A DNA stretch of 64,000 nt from Neoscytalidium dimidiatum (taxonomy: Eukaryota; Ascomycota; Dothideomycetes; Botryosphaeriales; Botryosphaeriaceae): positions 3,100,001 through 3,164,000 of the forward strand of contig CM074695.1 in the NCBI GenBank assembly GCA_037367355.1. The letters run 5' to 3'. Shown piece by piece: positions 33,833 to 46,679 of the stretch. Position 1 is the first letter of the stretch, and each line of letters opens with the position of its first letter. The notes under the pieces were generated by a model that worked only from the letters and a program-made list of their open reading frames with translations, did no database searches and was not told the origin of the DNA. The translations under genes and the position numbers were made by a program.

Positions 33833-36406
33833 CTACATAACAACCTGTAATTTCGTTAACAAATCACACATATAATCGTTTCAGATGGGCACTTACGCAG
33901 TCCTGGTCATTCTTGACCTTCGGCACACCCATCTCGTCGAATGTCTTTGGACCCTTGCCAGGTGGCGGGGCTGTTGCCGATGGCTTAGGACCGGTCTCCT
34001 TAGGAGGCTGAGGCTGCTGGCTCGGCTTTGGCGGTGCCGAATCGCTCTTCTGTGGAGCAGGTCTGCCGGCGCTGCCCGGCCGTCCACCAGCGGGCTTGGC
34101 TGCAGGAATGATTGGAGGGCCCGCTGCTGGTACTGTCGATGCGGTTGAGGCACGCTCGTAACCGGCAGGAAGTTGCATCGGCTTCTTCGGCTCCAGAGGG
34201 GCCTGGAATCCAATGTCCTGGACCGTAGGCTGTTTTTGTAATTTGTTAGGGCCAGCCCCGTGTCCCGGCGAAGAAGGCGGACGCCCGCCCGAGGGAGGTG
34301 GAGACATGTAAGGCTGCTGTTCGGGATAGTCGACGCTCGGTCCACCAGGCTGACGGTAGCCGCCAGGACCTGGTGGGTTGGAGGACACGCGGTGGCCCAC
34401 GGGTTTGCGAGCGGGTTGAGGGCCTGTAGGACTCATAGAATCGATGCTGGTGTGAGGACGAGGAGGTCCGTAGTTGGGTCCTTGGGGAGGATATCTACCT
34501 GCGGGAGCGCCCGGAGCGCCAGGGCCAGGGGGAAGGACGTTGAAAGCAGAAGTTGGACGTTGGGCAGGAGGCATGGGAGCCCCAAAGTTCGGTGGACCGT
34601 TGTCCATGGGGTACGGCGCGGCGGAGACCGGACGATCATACGGCTGCACAGTCGGTGGCCTGTCTTCGAGAGGATAGGGGGCAGTCGAGGAGGAGCGGAC
34701 GGGAGGACGACCGTTGGTAGGTGAGTTAATAGGTGATTGAGGAGCGGAATCGGAAATCGTGGGCATCGGAGCGGCTTGCGACTGTCTGAATCTGTCCGGT
34801 CTTTGGCCCTTCTTTGAACCATACTGAGACCTAATCTTGTTGATGGCAACCTTCTCGTGATCTTTCTTTGACAACGTTCTGTTGACCTGAATGTTTTCGA
34901 GACGGGAAATAGCATCTTTGTTACCAGACTTAGCTGCTCTTTCATACCATTCCATAGCCTTCTCAATGTTCACCGGGCAGTGAACACCGATCTCGTGGAA
35001 GTATCCGAGCGCAAATTCAGCGGTAGCAAGACCGGACTGCGCGGCACGCTCAGCGTACAGGAAGGCCAACTCCTCGTTCTTCTGGAAGACGCCTTCGTAA
35101 CCGCACAGGAACCACTTGCTGATGGCCATGTCTGCTTCGGGTTCACCTTGCCTTGCGGCCAACGCATTGTAGTGCAAGGAAAGCGCAGGGTTGAAGTCAC
35201 AGCCAAGAGTGCACAGCTCGTATGCGGAGCCCATCTTAAGCTGGGCCTTGGCGAAACCAAGGAAAGCCGCTTTCTCGATGTTTATCTTCGCCGCCTTCTC
35301 ATCGTAGGGTAGGTAGACTTCGGGAACGGAGATCTGCGGCAGTTCGCGTGCTTGGAGCATTCCGAGGACCTGCCGAGGATTAGCTTGCGCCCTGCACACC
35401 CCGCGTCTGTGGAACCTACATAAGCACCCTGCGGGGCGTTTTCGTCAGCGGTGCTAGCCGCGTGCTTGATGAGCTGGAGGCCCTTTGCGTAATCCTGTGG
35501 CTGGCCATTTTGACCCAGCAGAGTCATCATACCGAGGCGCTACACGAGCGTTAGAAATACGAGGGGCTGCGCCGCCAGGACCAAGAAACTTACGTAGTTC
35601 GAGGCCGAATCGCCCGCATCGGCACCCCGCTTGTAGTGCTGAAGCGCTTTGACCGGATCGTTGGACTGCTCAAACAGCATTCCTATTCTGTACTCAGCAC
35701 GCCAGTAGCCTTTGTCCGCGGCGCGCGAGTAGCAGCGGAAGGCCTCTTTTTTGTCGACGCGCATGCCGAACTTGCCAAATTCGAGCCACATTCCGCGCAT
35801 GAACTCGGCGCGCGGATGGTGCTGATCTGCGAGGAACTGGACAATGTTCATGGCATCCACGCGCAGCTGGTGCTCAATAGCAGGTGTGGCCGGGCGCGGC
35901 TGGTTGGCATAAACGCGCTCGGCGTGCACCATAGCAGCATCAACCCAGGTCAGAGCATCTTGGGCCCAGGCCAGCTGCATCTCCGGGTCGTTGGAGTTGA
36001 GCACGCCCAAGCGCGCATTCTCCAATATTTGCTCCTTCTCATCGTCGGTAGGCGGGATGTTCGGCGCGGGGTTCACGAGCTTGGGGAAGGGCGAGAAGTT
36101 GGGGACGTCCCCTGGCGGCTTGCCGTACTGCGAGTAGTCGGCCTGCTTGTATTGCGAGCCGTTGGCGGAGCTCGGGGCGTTCGAATGCATGCTGCTGCCG
36201 CGGGGCGGGAAGGCGCTGCCGTTCGCTTCGAGCTCGAGGTGGGCAACCTGGTTCTGGATCTGGTCGACATCTTCCTGCATGATGCGCTGCGGGGCGGGCG
36301 AGACAACTTCGGGCTGCGGGGGGAGGTAGTAGTCGTCGGTGCCGCCGGGGACGAAGGTGGCAGCGAGGCCGAAGTTATTAGGGTTGGGATGCTGCTGGTA
36401 GCTCAT
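33833..36406 (-). CDS. Sel1-repeat chitin synthase activator (Skt5/Chs4-like) with CaaX box
   Basis: Homologue of yeast Skt5/Chs4, which binds and activates the class IV chitin synthase and anchors it at growth sites. Exons on the minus strand are 36406-35594, 35539-35420, 35369-33897 and a 12-base last exon 33844-33833; total 805 residues. The N-terminal ~115 residues are disordered. From about residue 120 to 440 come tandem Sel1 repeats (AEFMRGMWLEFGKFG, AEYRIGMLFEQSNDP, AKGLQLIKHAAS, AEFALGYFHEIG). The C-terminal third is Pro/Gly-rich. The last coding intron (33845-33896) splits the codon run so that DQDC is joined to VVM-stop, creating a C-terminal CVVM prenylation box; without splicing the protein would end in unrelated residues. 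Prenylation at this position is known for yeast Chs4, so the micro-exon is strongly supported. Confidence 0.92.
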
Positions 36407-39181
36407 GCTTGCTTAGGCGCGGGCGGCAGCTGGGGGGCAATACTCCGGAGTGGAGGAAGCGGCGCTTGGTGGTGCTTGGTGCTCAGCCCGGCGGGAAATT
36501 CTGGATCGGGTTGCAGTCAGCCTCCTTTGTCGCGGGATTGCGGCGAATAGCCCGTGCGGTCCGGCCTCGTGCGTGTGCAGAGCTCTCGTGGTGGAGAAGG
36601 CATGGAGATGCGGAGGTGGAAGAGGCTCAGAGAAGCGCCGCGCGGTGAGGTGGTCTTGGATGACGGACGCACGCTTCTGTGTCTAGCGCGGGCTGCGGGC
36701 TGCGGGCTGCGGGCTGCGAGCAGCGGGCAGCAGGCAGCCCTCACCAGAGAGCAGTGCAGCACAGAAGACACGGCAGAGAACAGCACGCGCAAAAACTTAC
36801 CGCGAGCCCGGATTCACAGCACCAAAACGGCAGCAACGATCGCTGCGGCGGCGGTTGCGAGCGGAGGGGCGGCACGACAAAAATGGCACGCGTTGCAGAG
36901 CAATTCAATATGCAGCGACGCCGCTGACAGGCTGCCGGCGCGCACGTCCTCTGAGGCTGGCGGCGGCGATATATTAGCAAACGTCAGCTGGGTAGGGGAG
37001 CTGATCGTTCCGCGCGCGGCTGAGCAGCACAAAGCCCGCCGTCCACTCGCCGCGGTCAAGCACTCTCTTGTTTCACGCTTGGCTTTGGGTTCTATGTTCC
37101 GTCTCAGGTAAGCCTGCACAGCACCCGCCCTGCCTTGTTTCCTGGAGTTTCCTGCGGTAAGCTGCGGCGAAACAATTGGGCTGCTTCCCGACACTGCCAG
37201 CTGCCTGCCTCGCGCCCAACACCACTGGCCTGCCCGCGAGACACGGCAGCGTGCCCGTGACGACCCCTGGCCCGCGCACTCCACGCCGGGATGAGCAGTC
37301 AGCGTTCGCCTCTTCAAAGTCTTTCAGAAACGCCCGTCTTTGCGCGACGTATTCGCAACCGGCATCGCATGCCTGGCCTGGCTCGAGCCACCAGGCCGCC
37401 GTTTCTTCTTCCCGGGACAGCAACCGCTGCACTGGGGCTGTGTACTGTACCAGGAACCGAGCACCAACACGAATGCGACAATCTGCCTCAACCTGTTGCG
37501 TGAGCTGGCCACTGACTCTGCATATTGGCGGCCAAGCGTGCCGACGCATCCAATATCCCAGACCACACAATAATTTGATTGGCAAAATATCGGTTCATGG
37601 TCGATGGATATGTACAGTACAATAATAGGAGCACTCGCGCGATGCATTAAAGGGGCTCAACTCATCAACACCAGAGTTGTGCATAGCCAACGCTTCCGAA
37701 CTTCCGCGCCGCCGCCACTCAACAAGGCAGTCCAGGCACCGGGGCGCCTTACTTCGCCTGACGCCATTTCTCACATGCCTCCCCCGATCTGCACCCGTCC
37801 CGCGTTCGATAGCCGTTGTGATAAAATTGGACCCTGCTCCACTGCCGCGTCCTCCGTCGTCAGCTGTGCTTCGACTCGTTGATGGTGCCATCTTTCTCTC
37901 ATCTCCAACATGTTGCTGCCTTGCACAGTCTCATTTGTCCTCAGCCGGACCACTGACTTGCACATGCATCACGCTCTGCTTGACTTCATGCTCAGTCTCT
38001 GGAATACTCCTTAAATGATGAGGGGCGTTGGCGTTGCGCTTATCTTATCAACGTCTTCTGCTTTCAGGTACGCAAGATGATCAATCTGTCAAACTATTGC
38101 TGGCATTTATGTTCGAGGCTCCGATGGATAAGTGCTAGGTAAGTTCAACTGAGTGGCTTACAGCTCAGAAATCAAAATCGCATGTAGGTTGGCCCGAATC
38201 GCTCGCCCGAGTGTACCGGGGTTTCTACATGACGAATACTTCGCATCCTTGTGATGGGATAAGATGGGGCTACTGCACCCATTCTTGCAAATTGATAGGC
38301 CACAAAAAGTACAAGAGTAAGAAACGAGAATATCAATATCTAGTGTCCCTTGAGACGCGTATTATTTGGCCCCAATCGCGACGTCACTACCTCAACTGCC
38401 TGCAGGCCGAGGTGGAGCAAATAGGTACGCTAGGAGCTCTGAGTAAGCGATTGAGTACTGTGTGACCACATGGAGTAGTTTCTAAAATCAAAGCGGGATC
38501 TCCATCTTCATCAGGTTTTCCAGTGATACAACGTGTCACCGCACGCGAATCTCACTATTCGAGCCATTTCTGCATGAGCGAACTAAGACGCCGCTGTTGA
38601 GATTTTGATGCTGAACTTGTAACTAGACACAGAGTTCACCGTAGTCTCCTATTATCCTCAGTGCTTTTGCGTCTGCAGTCGCGTGAATCCCGTGTGTAAT
38701 CGAAAAATGATATTCGTGATGCGTAACATGGGCCAACAAAAGAAACATAGAGGGGCCACGACCACGAAGTCACGTGTAGAAAGCCCCGGGAGCCTACGTT
38801 CAATATAATCAGATCTTTGAGAATCGCCTGCCTCAGGATAACAGCTTTGATCAATTGATTATCATGTTCCGGTGTAGTACATGCGACTAGTGAGACTGCA
38901 AGGCAGACGCACTTAATTGCGCCGGCGCGTGATTCCACGGCCAGACGCGACTAGGCAGAGACGCGTCGCGCCCAGGACGAGCCAGGATCGCTCCGTCCAC
39001 CACCAGTCTCGCCGCCAGCTCTTCGGCCATAAACATTCGCGCGCTTCTCTCTCCACGATTTCTTCCTTCACCAGACAACACAGCACCTCACCGCATCCAC
39101 ATCCGCAACAGATTCAAACACCAACAGCACCTAATCACCGAAAGCCCGCCTCTTCCTATTCACATCTTCACATTCGTCAAG
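36407..39181. other. 2.8 kb divergent promoter region
   Basis: Lies between the starts of the chitin synthase activator gene (minus) and ASF1 (plus). It includes a GC-rich block with heptamer repeats of CTGCGGG/GCAGCGGG type (about 36690-36740). No gene is recognised; frames of 100-180 codons on both strands in 36.5-37.9 kb overlap one another and lack similarity. Confidence 0.45.
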
Positions 39182-40173
39182 ATGTCTGTCGTGTCTTTGC
39201 TGAACGTCGCCGTCCGCAACAATCCCGCGCCCTTCACCGCGCCCTACGAGTTCGAGATTACCTTTGAGTGCGTCGAGCAGCTCAAGTCTGGTTTGTACCG
39301 TCGCGATGCATGCCAATGTGCGCATTTGCTCATATCCAGGCAGATCTAGAGTGGAAGCTCACCTATGTCGGCTCCGCGACTTCGTACGACCCCAGCCCGC
39401 GCTGTTTCGCGACGCAACCGCTGACCCAAGGTCCTGTAGCTCTGAGCACGACCAGGAACTCGACTCCCTCCTCGTCGGCCCCATCCCTGTTGGCGTGAAC
39501 AAATTCATTTTCGAGGCCGAGCCACCGAACCTTGCGCGCATCCCGAACAACGAGATCCTCGGCGTCACCGTCATCCTCCTCACCTGCAGCTACGATGGCA
39601 GGGAGTTTGTGCGTGTGGGCTACTACGTCAACAATGAGTACACCGATGAGGCTTTGATCGCCGAGCCGCCTGCGAAGCCCGTCATCGAGAAGGTCCGCCG
39701 CAACATCCTGGCGGAGAAGCCTAGGGTCACTCGCTTCGCCATCAAGTGGTGCGTCGTATCTGCTGCTGCCTGGAAGAGTGCAAGCATTGCTAAATCATCA
39801 CAGGGATTCGGAGGAGAGCGCGCCCGCTGAGTTCCCGCCCGACCAGCCCGATGCCGATCTGGCCAACGACGACGAGGAGGCCTACGGTGCGGACGAGGCC
39901 GCCGAGGACCTTGAGGAGGAAGAGGACGTCAAAGCTGACGGTGAGGATGAGGAGATGGGCGGCGCAGACGACACCGCTGGCCCCGCAAAGGACGAAGACG
40001 AGGCTTCGGACGCTGGCTCTGAAGATATCGAGGGCGAGAGCAGCGAGGAGGAAGAGGACGACGAGATGGAAGGCGGTGGCGACGATGACATGGAGATGGA
40101 CGATGACTCGAAGGCGACTGACAGCAAGCAACAACATCTGGCTACACACAACGCCGATGTGATGGTGCACTAG
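39182..40173 (+). CDS. ASF1: histone H3-H4 chaperone ASF1
   Basis: Asf1 binds H3-H4 dimers and hands them to CAF-1 and HIR for nucleosome assembly in the nucleus. Four exons: 39182-39290, 39344-39383 (40 bases), 39440-39748 and 39804-40173, total 275 residues. The conserved Ig-like core is residues ~1-155: [104 protein letters not shown]-like end (here VTRFAIKW). Junction residues were fixed by this conservation. The C-terminal ~120 residues are a highly acidic Asp/Glu tail, as in other fungal Asf1 proteins. The start is preceded by a pyrimidine-rich leader. Identification is firm. Confidence 0.96.
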
Positions 40174-40758
40174 ACCGATATCGATATTGACAGCACGAAG
40201 GACTTGACCATTCGGGATATTAGTTGGGTTTAGAGAAGAAGAGCGAGGGTGGGTGGCGTGCGCAATCCTTGCATGGCGCTTTGAAGGTTGACGTTTTGCA
40301 TGAAATACCAGCACCACGGAATATGAGTTAGCACGGTTTGATAGATTATGAAGCTTGATATATATACGGGCTTCCGCTGTGTCTTTTCCATGTTGTGGCG
40401 AACTTGAGCGATCAAGTAGGTCCCAACAGTCGGTCTGGCCTACCAAATGCTAAGTGGAGACGTGAATGGACTGGATTGCTCTACTGCGAAGCATTTTTCA
40501 TGCATTTGATCTCCAGTGTGCATGCAGCTGTATATGTATGCACGATGATTTAGGGCGGGCATCGCCGTGTTTTCCGGGCTGCTGCCGATCAACCGCCTGG
40601 GCGACGCGAGGGCATGACGTTGCACAGGGTCCCCGCGCTCTTGGGCCCCGCCAAGTGCTCCCTGCGCTGCTGCGGTCTCCAGCTCTCAAGTCTCCAGTGC
40701 GCGCCAACCTTCTTCGCAACCGCGACTTTCCGCCCAACTCGATGCCCAGCTGCCCACC
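40174..40758. other. intergenic between ASF1 and SRO7-like gene
   Basis: 585 bases holding the ASF1 3' end and the promoter of the next plus-strand gene. No other gene seen. Confidence 0.4.
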
Positions 40759-43700
40759 ATGGCTCACCTTCTGCGCGGAAAGCAGGCGGGCATCCAAAAC
40801 GACCTCTCTGCCGGCCTCGGCCCCGACCTCTTCCAGATAGATGACGTACGCCGCCCTTAATTTAGTCACGTACCTGCATGTCTAACTGACGCTTTCCGCA
40901 GATCCGACGCTATGGAATCAACTCGCAGGTGTCGAAAATCGCCTACGACCCCGTACAGTCGCTTCTCGCCGTCGGAACGAAGGATACACAATTCGGCTGC
41001 GGGCAAATATATGTTTTTGGTCAAGGCCGCGTGAGCGTCGTGTTCAAACTGCCCACGAAGGCATCTGTGCTGCAACTCCAGTTTTGCGCGGACAAGCTCG
41101 TCTGCCTGGACTCGAAACATGACTTGTCCATCTTCGATCTCCAGACAAAGAAACTGCTTCGGTCCTACTCGCCGCCTGGCACTGTGACCGCCCTGCATAC
41201 CGATCCGTCCGTCGACTATGCTATGTTGGGAATGCAGAACGGTCAGTCGCGTTGCGTTACGAAAGCTGCGCAGTTTCCTTACGATATTCCTAGGTGATGT
41301 CCTCGCATACGATCTGGACCGAGAATATCTGGCGCCTTTCAGAATACCGTACTATTGGAAGGAATACGACTCGCGCGCCCGCATCTCCCCCGTGATCACG
41401 CTATCGTTCCACCCTCGCGACATAGGCAAGCTGTTAATCGGATACAATGATGGCGCGGTAATCTACTCGTTCAAGCAAAACGCGGTTCAAAAATATTTCC
41501 ACTACCGTCTGCCCCAGGGTGCACCTGGTGGAGATTCTGATCCGACCTCTGTCAACATGGCCAGGAGCCCCAGGTTGACGCAAGCTGTTTGGCATCCTAC
41601 CGGCACCTTCATTTTGACTGGGCACGAGGACAGTAGTCTCGTTATTTGGGATCCGAAGGACGGTAAGGACCCCAAGGAAAGCCGCATCATCATGGCGAGG
41701 ACTCTACACGACACGAATATTCACGTGCCTGGCGGTGGTGCTACTACTGCCGGCTCTTCCCCCGAAACGTTCGCTATGAAAGAACCGATTTTCCGGATTG
41801 CTTGGTGCGCAAATCAGGATCCTGATGACACTGGAATACTTGTTGCCGGAGGTGCTCCTACCAATCTGCCCACCAAGGGCTTGTCCTTCTTCGAGCTCGG
41901 TCGGACTCCCGTCTATCAAACCTCGTCCTGGCAGATCCTCGCCGACCATTTCGAGAACCCCAAGCGCCAGCGCGTTCTCCCCACGCCCCCCAATGCCGAA
42001 GTTATTGATTTTTGTTTGATACCCCGCAGCTCGCCGCATTTTGCAGGCGCGCAAGATCCCATTGCCGTTCTTGCCTTGCTTTCTTCCGGAGAAGTTATTA
42101 CCTTGAGCTTCCCAAGTGGTTTGCCCATCACACCTACGAACCAACTCCATCCCTCGATGACCTTTGTCCACCCCTTCATTAGCAACTTTGCTCTTGCTCC
42201 AATTGAACGCAACAGGTGGCTCGGCATGATCGAAGATCGTGCACATGGACCGCCCATTTTGAAGGGCGGTGTTGCTGCAAAGTATCCTCTCAAACGGTTT
42301 GAGAACCGCAATATCGTCCAGACCGCCCACGCAGATGGAACTATCAGGATGTGGGATGCAGGTCATGGTGACGAAATCGAGAATGAGGCTGCGCTACAGG
42401 CTGACTGCGCCCGTGCCGTGGGCAGACACGACAATGTAGACATTTCCAAACTTTCTCTGGCCGGTGCCACGGGTGAGTTGGCTGTCGGTCTTCGCAGCGG
42501 CGAAGTCGTTGTCTTCCGGTGGGGAACAAACCCAAAAGTCGGCACAGAGCCAACTCCGCCCGAGCCAAACACACCCAAGGCACTTACCAATATTACACCT
42601 CGCCGTGATCCTGCTCTCAAGGAGGGACTTCTTCCATTCACTCTTCTGGACGAACAGAATGGACCTGTCACCGCGCTCAAACTGGCCGACATTGGTTTCG
42701 TCGCTGCTGGTTTCGAAGGCGGAAGTCTTGCCGTTATTGACCTGAGGGGCCCTGCGCTCATTTACCAGGCCAAGCTACAGGACTTCATAAAGCACGACAA
42801 GCGATCGAGCTTCCGCAGGAGCAGCACAGCCGCTACGCCAAAGCCGGAATATCCCACGTCTATAGAATTCAGTGTATGTGTTGTTTAACATTTGCCTATG
42901 GACATCCGCTGATTTTCCCAGGTAATGACTCTGGATGGAGAGGAGTTTTCCAGCGCATTACTCCATGTTGGAACTAATCTTGGCCATCTCGCTACCTTCA
43001 AAATGTTGCCCGATTCCAATGGTCGGTATAAGGCGGAATTCGTCGGCGCGGCCACACTGGACGACAAGGTCATCCGCATCGCACCCATTTCTGCGGACTC
43101 GGGAGCGCCTGCTCTAGCTTCTCAGCGAGCTTTTGCCGGACTGCGCGAAGGCGTTAAGGTTAACGGCGTGCTCATTGCTGTTACGCAAAGTGGTGCTCGC
43201 ATTTTCAAACCAGCAACGAACAAGGGCGCCCACAAATCTTGGGATGAGTTCCTCTGCGATAACGCCGCGGTCACCCGCTACGAGGATCAAGGCTATGCGC
43301 TTGTCGGTCTCTTTGGAGACGGCTTCGCCCGAGCCTACAGCATCCCAGCGCTTAAAGAAATCGGCTCGGCCAACATCTCGCAAATCCTCGACGTCCGCCG
43401 CTTCGCCGACGCGGCCATAACCCTGACAGGCGACATCCTCGGCTGGGTTGGTCCGGCGGAAATGGCGCTGATCAACGTCTGGGGTGTGGGCAAGAACCTC
43501 GTTCACAAGAACGAGGACTCGCTGTGGAACCCGAACATGACGATTCCGCCGCGTCCCACCATCAGCAACATGCAGTGGATCAGCGGCTCTCAGTACGTCT
43601 CGCCCGAAGACATCGACCTGCTTATCGGCGGGCCCGACCGCCCGCCGTCGAAGCGCGAGATCCAGGCCGCGCGCGCGGACCAGCGCCAGCAATACGAGGA

Positions 43701-43941
43701 CGAGCGCGCGGCGAAGAGGCAGCAGGCCGAGAGCTCGGCGGCGGGCGAGAGCCAGGAGGGGTACTGGGCGTACTTGCAGCGGCAGATGAACGAGCGGACG
43801 GAGAAGCTGAACATTATGGGGGACAACATGGAGAGGTTGCAGGACAACTCGGCCGGATTCGCGTCGGATGTGCAGAAGTTCGTGGCGAAGCAGAAGAGGG
43901 GAATGGTGATGGGAGCGGTGAAGAGCAAGTTTGGGTTCTAG
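40759..43941 (+). CDS. SRO7: Lgl/tomosyn family exocytosis regulator (Sro7-like)
   Basis: Sro7/Sro77 bind the plasma-membrane t-SNARE Sec9 and the Rab Sec4 and regulate docking and fusion of secretory vesicles during polarised growth. Exons are 40759-40845, 40902-41241, 41294-42873 and 42922-43941, total 1008 residues, near the yeast length. The N-terminal half is a WD40-type beta-propeller (YGINSQVSKIAYDPVQSLLA opening, FHPRDIGKLLIGYNDGAVI, WHPTGTFILTGHEDSSLVIWD). The second propeller and Lgl C-terminal region follow. The last ~65 residues form a polar helix, LQRQMNERTEKLNIMGDNM onward, with heptad spacing like the R-SNARE-related tail of tomosyn. It ends in basic residues and has no membrane anchor. 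Introns are 56, 52 and 48 bases. The gene symbol rests on overall family recognition. Confidence 0.92.
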
Positions 43942-44990
43942 GGTGGGGTGATGATGCTGGGAACTTCTTTGATTTATTATCTTTCGTGACCTTTCGACGA
44001 GTTGGTTGCTCGTGGTTCTTTTGATCTCGGAAGTATGATCGTTTGTGAAAATAGCCTTTGGCGCTGCTGGCGTCGGCTTGAGCATGGAAATGAGATTGAT
44101 ATGATGATCTTGTAGTCTCTACTTCTGAGTTCCCGGTTTGAATGGTCTGCAGGCCAGTCATGCAAATTCAGACAGGATATGAGTGTTCGCAACTCAATGG
44201 GTGATAATGAAGAGAGTTAACCAATTGGATAGCTAAGATGATTGTTACTCTTGATTCTTCATGGCTATAGTTTCATGTGGCACGTTAGCTTTGTCATCAC
44301 AAGGCTGTTTACACCTCCGATACTGGGGACGTATGAAAGCAGGCTCAGGATTCAAAGAGCTGATAAGCACCGTTCTGTTGAGTCGCGGATTCGATAAGAC
44401 TGGGCACCAGGATAGTTCTTTGTACGTACTCTTTATTAGAACAAAGAAATGGCAGCCCGGAGAAAGAGTTACCTGTCACGTCCAATGTGCGCGCGGGACG
44501 GATATACCAAGTTGGAGGCATGGAGGCTCTGATATCCGGCGATCCGTTCAGTTTTCCACACCGCTGCTCCGATGATGCAGGACCTTAGGACATGTATGCG
44601 TCGTGTGGAATCACCATGTCCGGGGTGTTCCTCGGAGTATCTTATAATGGCATGGATGCATCCATATATAGTAGCATTTACTATACGAGAAGCAAGCGCG
44701 GGACGTGATAAGATGGAGCGACGGACAGACAAGCTTAGTTCGAAGCTTTAATACGAGCCTCCTCATTGTTTCCCCGCTTTTGCATCTTCCGGGAGGTTCT
44801 ATTTCCGACCCGACCTCCAATATAAGGTGATCGTCTTCGTATCGCTAGCATCAATGCTCCGTAGTAGGTCAACGTCTCCGCTGCTTCCTGGACATATAAA
44901 CTCGCGCGCAATGTATGCGCAATTTGCCTCGACATCCGGGCTGTCTCTGCTCTCGTTTCGTGGCTTGGTTTTACAATAACACGCTCCATT
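43942..44990. other. 1 kb intergenic region
   Basis: Between the Sro7-like gene and the aspartic protease, both plus. I see no gene; it should hold the protease promoter. Confidence 0.4.
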
Positions 44991-46679
44991 ATGTCTCTGC
45001 GAACACTGATTTCCACGGCCGTGATTGGTCAGCTATTTTGCAGCGTGCTTCTCGCTGCACCCACAGCCCGCCAAAGCGGGAAGGTCGGCGTAGTCGATGT
45101 CGTGATCCCATCGAACAGAAATGACGATCAGTACTACGTCGTATGTTTCTTAGAGAATTCCACGCATCAGCAGATCGAAGTTTTGACGAGTGTTTACAGT
45201 CGTACATTGACTTCAACGAGCAATCGATTCCGGTCTTGCTTGACACGGGGTCCGGGGACCTCTTCGTAGGATCGGACCAGTGCAGCACCACGGATCCGCA
45301 GAGCGGATGTTATCTCAGCCCTGTTTATCAGCTCGATGTACGTTCATATGTAACGAACCTGGTTGTTTGGATCTTTCAGCTAACGAGGAATTGTAGAACA
45401 CCACCGTAATTGTCCCCAATGAGACCTTTGGAACTATCGTTGGGATCGGTGGTGTCAATGGAAACCAGTCGATCATGAGCGTGGACTTTGGAGGCGTAAC
45501 GATTGATGACTTGGCAGTGCGTAAGTACTCAATGTTTGATTTCCACATTACCGAAACAGGCAGGTCTGCAGATGCTCAAGGGTTCACGATGGATTTCCGC
45601 ATATCCAATGCGACTCTGCACGTATGGACAACGGCGTCTGCTCTCCCCATTTAGCTACACATTATTCTGTACATACCAGTTGGCAAAGCAACATACTTAC
45701 AGCGTCATGCAGCCCTCATATACTACGCGGCGGTGGGGGAATTCCAAAACGGCAGCTTTGGAGGCATTTTCGGCATGTCCCCGCGCAACGTCTCCCGCAA
45801 CTACTACTTCTTCAACCGTCTCCCTGCAGTGGAGGCGTTGATCTCCGAAGGCCTGCTCGAGAAGCCCGTCTTCTCCATAACCGCGCCACGTCTGGGTGAT
45901 CCGGATTCGCCGAGCGCGGGAAAGTTGACCTTCGGCGGGATCGAGGAAATCGAGACACTGGGAGAAATAACGTACAACGACATAATCGACTCGCCAAAGT
46001 GGGTGGGCCCTTTCCGTTCCGGACGGAGAAGAAGCTGACCACAGAACTACGCAGTTACGGTCTTGATGGCGCGCCGCTCTCACCGCAATCCTGGTCCTTG
46101 GAGCTCGAGGGAGTGCGCTTGAACGGCGTCGAGATCAACCTAACCCGAGGCCGTAAGTCCCCCCCCCGCCCCACATCCAAGCCTCTTCATCCCACTGACT
46201 CCATGCCTCCCTTCCCCCCAGTGCTCCTCGACGACGGCCGCTACCTCTCGATGATCGATAGCGGCGCGCAAACGATCTCGCTCCGGCCGCAGGACTTTGA
46301 CGCACTAGCGCCGCTGTTCAACGGCCCAACCATCTTCCAGGAAGGCTTCGCCGTCTACTTCGACTGCTCGATCCCGCAGCTGCTGGAGCTGCGGTACCAC
46401 GGCGAGTGGTTCCCCATCGACCCGCTTGACCTCATCATCCCCAGCAACCACGGCGTCGTCAACGGCACCGAGATGTGCAGATCCGCCCTGGGCTCTTGGT
46501 CGCGCACGTTCGCCGACTCGATTATGGGCGTGCCGTTTATGCGGAACGTGATCAGTGTTTTCGATTACGTAACGGACGATCTGTATGCCGTGCAGCCGAG
46601 GGTGGGGCTGGGGAGGCTGACCGACGGGGAGAAGGCGCTGGCGAGGTATCCGGACGTTTACCGGGGAAGGTTGCTGTAG
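44991..46679 (+). CDS. secreted pepsin-like aspartic protease (A1 family)
   Basis: Seven exons: 44991-45140, 45200-45337, 45397-45520, 45572-45621 (50 bases), 45715-45998, 46055-46152 and 46222-46679, total 433 residues. A signal peptide is clear (MSLRTLISTAVIGQLFCSVLLAAP). The first catalytic motif is LLDTGSGDLFVGS at about residue 60; the second is MIDSGAQTISL. Both catalytic Asp are present, but the second site reads DSGA instead of the usual DTGT/DSGT. Other family landmarks are GGIFGMSPRN (flap-distal LLGLG equivalent), KLTFGGIE and PFMRNVISVFDY near the C-terminus. The propeptide is very short, so zymogen control may differ from typical pepsins. No C-terminal GPI signal is visible. Boundaries of the 50-base exon and of the intron at 45999-46054 were chosen by phase and are the least certain. 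Confidence 0.85.

Noticed and set aside
39790..40446. 218-codon hydrophobic-looking minus-strand frame opposite ASF1
   Set aside because: The Leu/Val-rich product is simply the complement of the Asp/Glu-rich ASF1 tail.
43114..44085. 323-codon minus-strand frame opposite the Sro7-like gene
   Set aside because: Shadow of a real GC-rich exon; no start context, splice signals or similarity.
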